The position numbers and the translations under genes were made by a program. From Kineosporia sp. A_224 (lineage in GTDB: Bacteria > Actinomycetota > Actinomycetes > Actinomycetales > Kineosporiaceae): 54,429 nt of DNA. A model generated the notes under the pieces. That model was not told the DNA's origin and searched no databases. It saw nothing but the letters and a program-made list of their open reading frames with translations. The stretch spans positions 7,855 through 62,283 of the forward strand of contig NZ_MWLN01000218.1 in NCBI RefSeq assembly GCF_002198655.1, in the 5' to 3' direction. How positions within the stretch are numbered: the first letter of the stretch is position 1; each line of letters starts with the position of its first letter. This document shows positions 53,335 to 54,429 of this stretch, one piece after another.

Positions 53335-54429
53335 ACCAGGGATCTTGCGGGGTGCACGGGCGGACGGCGCGGTGCTCTTCGCCGAGCGGGGGGCGGGCAC
53401 GCGCGCGGCCCGGGACGGCGCGGCGGACGGCGCGGCGGCCCTCGGCGTCACCGGCACGTCGAGCTGGGCGACGGCGCGCAGCTTGTTCACGGCGTCCAGG
53501 GCCGCGACCTTGTACGCCTCGGAGAGGGTCGGGTAGTTGAAGACGGTGTCGACGAGCTGGTCGACGGTGCCGCCGCAGGTCATGATCGCCTGGCCGAGGT
53601 GGACGAGCTCGGTGGCGTGCGAGCCGAAGACGTGGACCCCGAGCAGGTGCCGGGTGTGCGACGAGACGAGCAGCTTGAGCATGCCGTACGAGTCGCCGAT
53701 GATCTGACCCCGGGCGAGCTCGCGGTACCGGGAGATGCCGACCTCGTAGGGCACCCGGCTGCCGGTGAGCTGCTCCTCGGTCTGCCCGCAGTAGGAGATC
53801 TCGGGGATCGTGTAGATCCCGATCGGCTGCAGCGCCACGAGCGAGTTCACCGGCTCGCCGCACGCGTGGTACGCCGCGAGCCGGCCCTGCTCCATCGACG
53901 TCGACGCGAGCGCCGGGAAGCCGATGACGTCGCCGACGGCGTAGATGTGCGGCACCGAGGTCTGGTAGGTCGGGCCGACCTCGATCCGGCCGCGCCGGTC
54001 GGCGGACAGGCCGGCCTTCGCCAGGTCGAGCGCCTCGGTCGCGCCCTGCCGGCCGGCCGAGTACATGACCGCCTCGGCGGGGATCCGCTTGCCGCTCGCG
54101 AGCGTCGTCACCGTGCCCCGCGGGCTCGCCTCGACGCTCTCGACGCTCTCGCCGAACCGGAAGGTCACCGACAGGTCGCGCAGGTGGAACTTCAGCGACT
54201 CGGTCACCTCGGAGTCGCAGAAGTCGAGCATCCGGTCCCGCTGCTCGACGACGGTCACCTTCGTGCCGAGGGCGGCGAACATCGACGCGTACTCGATGCC
54301 GATGACCCCGGCCCCGACGACGACCATCGACCGGGGGAGGACGTCGAGGTGGAGGATCCCGTCGCTGTCGAGGATCCGCGGGTCGTCGAAGTCGATGTTC
54401 GCGGGGCGGGCGGGGCGGGTGCCGGTCGC
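53332..54429 (-). CDS. sthA: Soluble pyridine nucleotide transhydrogenase (copy 2, N-terminus outside window)
   Basis: The frame is open to the window edge, so the N-terminal third is missing. The visible part runs from [20 protein letters not shown] through the NAD(P) site, [20 protein letters not shown] and the dimerisation domain. By my hand alignment it is roughly 87% identical to copy 1 over ~325 residues. It differs by a ~45-residue C-terminal tail rich in Ala, Pro, Arg and Ser ([20 protein letters not shown] and on), absent from copy 1. The two copies flank the DUF2252 gene, all on the minus strand. Confidence 0.92.
   Translation of the reverse strand, partial: ATGTRPARPANIDFDDPRILDSDGILHLDVLPRSMVVVGAGVIGIEYASMFAALGTKVTVVEQRDRMLDFCDSEVTESLKFHLRDLSVTFRFGESVESVEASPRGTVTTLASGKRIPAEAVMYSAGRQGATEALDLAKAGLSADRRGRIEVGPTYQTSVPHIYAVGDVIGFPALASTSMEQGRLAAYHACGEPVNSLVALQPIGIYTIPEISYCGQTEEQLTGSRVPYEVGISRYRELARGQIIGDSYGMLKLLVSSHTRHLLGVHVFGSHATELVHLGQAIMTCGGTVDQLVDTVFNYPTLSEAYKVAALDAVNKLRAVAQLDVPVTPRAAAPSAAPSRAARVPAPRSAKSTAPSARAPRKIPG

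Overview
This 54.4 kb window is from a high-GC Actinomycetota chromosome. The pointers are very GC-rich DNA with G/C-ending codons, a 1161-residue RpoB starting on TTG, a NusG with an acidic N-terminal extension, DUF2510 and DUF5709 proteins, a mycothiol-isomerase-type domain protein, and many genes that look leaderless. Long C-terminal tails on several ribosomal proteins, above all bL17, suggest Micrococcales, but that placement is inference. No rRNA, tRNA, insertion sequence, prophage or CRISPR array was found.

Bases 1-35587 hold the core transcription and translation cluster, almost all on the + strand: nusG (5' end cut off by the window), rplK-rplA, a lipoprotein gene and a reversed flavodoxin-like gene, rplJ-rplL behind an L10-type leader, rpoB-rpoC, rpsL-rpsG-fusA-tuf, the full S10 and spc series (rpsJ to rplO), secY-adk, map, infA-rpmJ-rpsM-rpsK-rpsD and rpoA-rplQ, followed by truA. 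Together these encode the RNA polymerase core, two elongation factors, most ribosomal proteins, the Sec channel, adenylate kinase, methionine aminopeptidase and a tRNA pseudouridine synthase. Strong GC hairpins, several promoters and leader RNA structures divide the cluster into transcription units.

Bases 36710-54429 are accessory genes: a large secreted multidomain nuclease, a translationally coupled pair on the minus strand (ChaN/Tiki-like plus maleylpyruvate-isomerase-like), DUF5709, a VOC protein, a zinc-ribbon/DUF2510 protein, prfC (RF3), an ABC-F ATPase, a homocysteine methyltransferase coupled to a serpin-like gene, and two close copies of the soluble transhydrogenase sthA flanking a DUF2252 gene. 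The second sthA copy runs off the right edge.

The most interesting points are: bL17 fused to a lysine/alanine linker and a small sunset-like domain; a 64-codon reading frame filling the rpsN-rpsH gap; a shared hairpin element in the rpsL and rpsJ leaders; a possible RNA switch over the rpoB ribosome binding site; prfC with an ideal Shine-Dalgarno site but GTC where the start codon should be; and a repeated leaderless-promoter layout on accessory genes. No wholly new multi-gene system could be demonstrated.
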